A DNA stretch of 7,262 nt, from assembly GCA_955652635.1 (NCBI GenBank), contig CATPBN010000279.1, positions 1 to 7,262 on the forward strand. The letters are read 5' to 3'. Positions 6,096-7,262 of the stretch are shown here, one piece after another. The translations under genes and the position numbers were made by a program. Origin of the DNA: an uncultured Gemmatimonadaceae bacterium. GTDB taxonomy: Bacteria; Gemmatimonadota; Gemmatimonadetes; Gemmatimonadales; Gemmatimonadaceae. How positions within the stretch are numbered: the stretch's first letter is position 1; each line of letters starts with the position of its first letter. The notes under the pieces were generated by a model. That model was not told the DNA's origin. It was given only the letters and a program-made list of their open reading frames with translations, and searched no databases.

Positions 6096-7148
6096 ATGAC
6101 CAAGTACTCCCTTTCAATTTCAACCGTTTTCCTGGCGGTCAGTCTGGCCGCTCCGCACCTCGGCCGCGCGCAAACATTCAAGGTCGCAAGGTTCAGCATC
6201 GGGGGTGAGGGAGGCACTGACTATCTGACTGCCGAGCCTGGCACCGGCCGTGTCTTCGTGTCGCGCGGTACGCACGTCATGGTGATCGACGGTCCGACGG
6301 GAAAAGTGCTGGGGGATATTCTGGACACGCCGCGCACGCACGGCATCGCACTGGCCCCCAAGTCAAATCACGGATTCACCACCAACGGCGGCGATTCGAC
6401 CGTGACGATGTTCGATCTCAAAACCCTGGCCGTGATCAAGAAGGTCCACGTGCCCAGCGGTGGTCTCGATGGAATCATGTACGATGACTTCTCTGATCGA
6501 ATCATCCTCACGAATCACAGCCGTCCGATCGGGACCGCAACGGCGATCGATTCGCGGACTGGCGACATCGTGGGCGTGGCCCAGCTCGAGGACGATGCCC
6601 CGGAAGGCGCGGCAAGTGATGGCAAAGGCAAGATCTTCGTGAACAACGAGAGCAAGAACACGATGCAGGTGATCGATGCAAAGACCATGAAGGTGCTCTC
6701 ATCCTGGCCCCTTGCGCCGTGCGACGGCCCGACGGGAATCGCGTTCGACCGCTCGTCGAATCGAATTTTCTCGGGCTGCGGGAAGACGTCGGTGGTCATC
6801 GATCCCGGCTCCGGTCGGGTCGTGGCGACGATCGCGAACGGTGACGGAGTGGATGCGCTCGGGTGGGATGCTTCAGAGAAGCTGATCTACATCCCCGCTG
6901 GGCGAGATGGCAATGTCACTGTCGTCCACGAGGATTCACCTGACAAGTACACTGTGGTAGCCACGGTGCCGACGATGCGTGGCGCGAAGACGATCGCCGT
7001 CGATCCGGTGAGGCACATGACCTATCTCTTTCAACCCGAGTACGGACCCGCGCCTGCACCTGCACCGGGAACGCCGGCCCCGGCGCCGGGGAGCCGGCCT
7101 CCACGGGGTCCGATGATCGGCACATGGTTCTTTGCCATCAGTCACTGA
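6096..7148 (+). CDS. Secreted YncE/YVTN-type beta-propeller protein
   Basis: A 350-residue exported protein. Residues 1-25 form a signal peptide with a hydrophobic core (VFLAVSLAAP) and a probable cleavage site after G-R-A. The rest is a run of short beta-propeller repeats of the YncE/cytochrome D1-like type. Recurring units pair a strand-turn such as TGKVLGDI, KTLAVIKKVHV, RTGDIVGVAQL, KTMKVLSSW or GSGRVVATI with a following stretch of GIALAPKSNHGF or GIAFDRSSNRIF type, consistent with a seven-bladed propeller. A Pro/Ala-rich segment (318-336, encoded at 7047-7103) interrupts the end, and the protein closes with GPMIGTWFFAISH, which may form the last strand of the ring. Such proteins bind ligands or partners in the periplasm or outside; no catalytic residues can be pointed to. 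The start is chosen for the signal peptide; the ribosome site is weak (gcgg at 6087-6090). The gene ends in tandem stops TGA-TAA. Confidence 0.87.
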   Translation: MTKYSLSISTVFLAVSLAAPHLGRAQTFKVARFSIGGEGGTDYLTAEPGTGRVFVSRGTHVMVIDGPTGKVLGDILDTPRTHGIALAPKSNHGFTTNGGDSTVTMFDLKTLAVIKKVHVPSGGLDGIMYDDFSDRIILTNHSRPIGTATAIDSRTGDIVGVAQLEDDAPEGAASDGKGKIFVNNESKNTMQVIDAKTMKVLSSWPLAPCDGPTGIAFDRSSNRIFSGCGKTSVVIDPGSGRVVATIANGDGVDALGWDASEKLIYIPAGRDGNVTVVHEDSPDKYTVVATVPTMRGAKTIAVDPVRHMTYLFQPEYGPAPAPAPGTPAPAPGSRPPRGPMIGTWFFAISH

Positions 7149-7164
7149 TAAAGCGAGGCGTTCC

Positions 7165-7185
7165 CCTGGCGATATATCAGCCAGG
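7165..7185 (+). terminator. Small hairpin downstream of YncE-like gene
   Basis: cctggc (7165-7170) and gccagg (7180-7185) form a 6 bp stem around a 9-base loop that contains the palindrome gatatatc. It starts 17 bases after the first stop codon. No T run follows, so it could protect the mRNA end but is not a classical intrinsic terminator. Confidence 0.3.
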
Positions 7186-7205
7186 ATAGAGCGCTTCAAC
7201 GCTGG

Positions 7206-7228
7206 GCGCGAGCCGGAGCGGCTCGCGC
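7206..7228. terminator. Strong GC hairpin, possible bidirectional terminator
   Basis: gcgcgagccg (7206-7215) and cggctcgcgc (7219-7228) form a perfect 10 bp GC-rich stem with a 3-base loop. It lies 57 bases after the YncE-like stop codon. Neither side has a T run, so factor-independent termination is uncertain. Its position between two possibly convergent genes suits a shared transcript-end structure. Confidence 0.4.
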
Positions 7229-7235
7229 TCAAGTA

Positions 7236-7262
7236 TCAAGCGATGTGCAGGTCGCCGTTCTC
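7236..7262 (-). CDS. Possible 3' end of a convergent gene (partial)
   Basis: Read on the - strand from the window edge, the frame gives E-N-G-D-L-H-I-A followed by TGA at 7238-7236. The stop lies 8 bases before the strong hairpin at 7206-7228, as expected for a gene ending here. Only eight residues are visible and another frame is also open, so this is a guess from context and no product can be named. Confidence 0.22.
   Translation of the reverse strand, partial: ENGDLHIA

Noticed and set aside
7047..7103. A tandem DNA repeat or CRISPR-like array.
   Set aside because: The repetition is the codon-level result of a Pro/Ala-rich protein stretch, with no fixed repeat-spacer spacing.

Overview
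The window is GC-rich bacterial chromosomal DNA. It holds five well-supported protein genes, one small membrane-protein gene that looks decayed, and short intergenic regions. The style of the proteins suggests a soil-type Gemmatimonadota, with Acidobacteriota as the alternative. The cues are a glycine-zipper lipoprotein ending in a W-E-P-V tail, a secreted beta-propeller with a Pro/Ala-rich tail, and a PQQ-like propeller lipoprotein. This placement rests on resemblance alone; no marker gene or rRNA is present.

Layout. Positions 1-184 carry a strong intrinsic terminator of an upstream gene and a short tRNA T-arm-like remnant. 185-715 (+) encodes a small lipoprotein. It converges, with a 12 bp gap, on 728-2191 (-), a diacylglycerol-kinase-like lipid kinase with an extra C-terminal beta-rich domain. 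A 75 bp divergent region with a perfect 14 bp dyad separates the kinase from 2267-3664 (+), a soluble pyridine nucleotide transhydrogenase (SthA). SthA converges, with a 46 bp gap, on 3711-5354 (-), a secreted PQQ-like beta-propeller protein with its own recognisable promoter. Upstream of that on the same strand, about 5445-5886 (-) encodes a multi-pass membrane protein whose sequence is spread over several reading frames. 6096-7148 (+) encodes a secreted YncE/YVTN-type beta-propeller. The last 114 bases hold hairpins and possibly the 3' end of a convergent gene.

The genes do not form an operon: strands alternate and nearly every gene faces a neighbour. SthA would balance cytosolic NADPH and NADH, and the kinase would act on membrane lipid. 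The two propellers and the lipoprotein are envelope or exported proteins of unknown role. I found no CRISPR array, transposase, toxin-antitoxin pair or defence cassette, and no convincing new multi-gene system. The points most worth a second look are the kinase fusion, the divergent-promoter dyad, the broken membrane-protein gene and the tRNA-like scar at the left edge.
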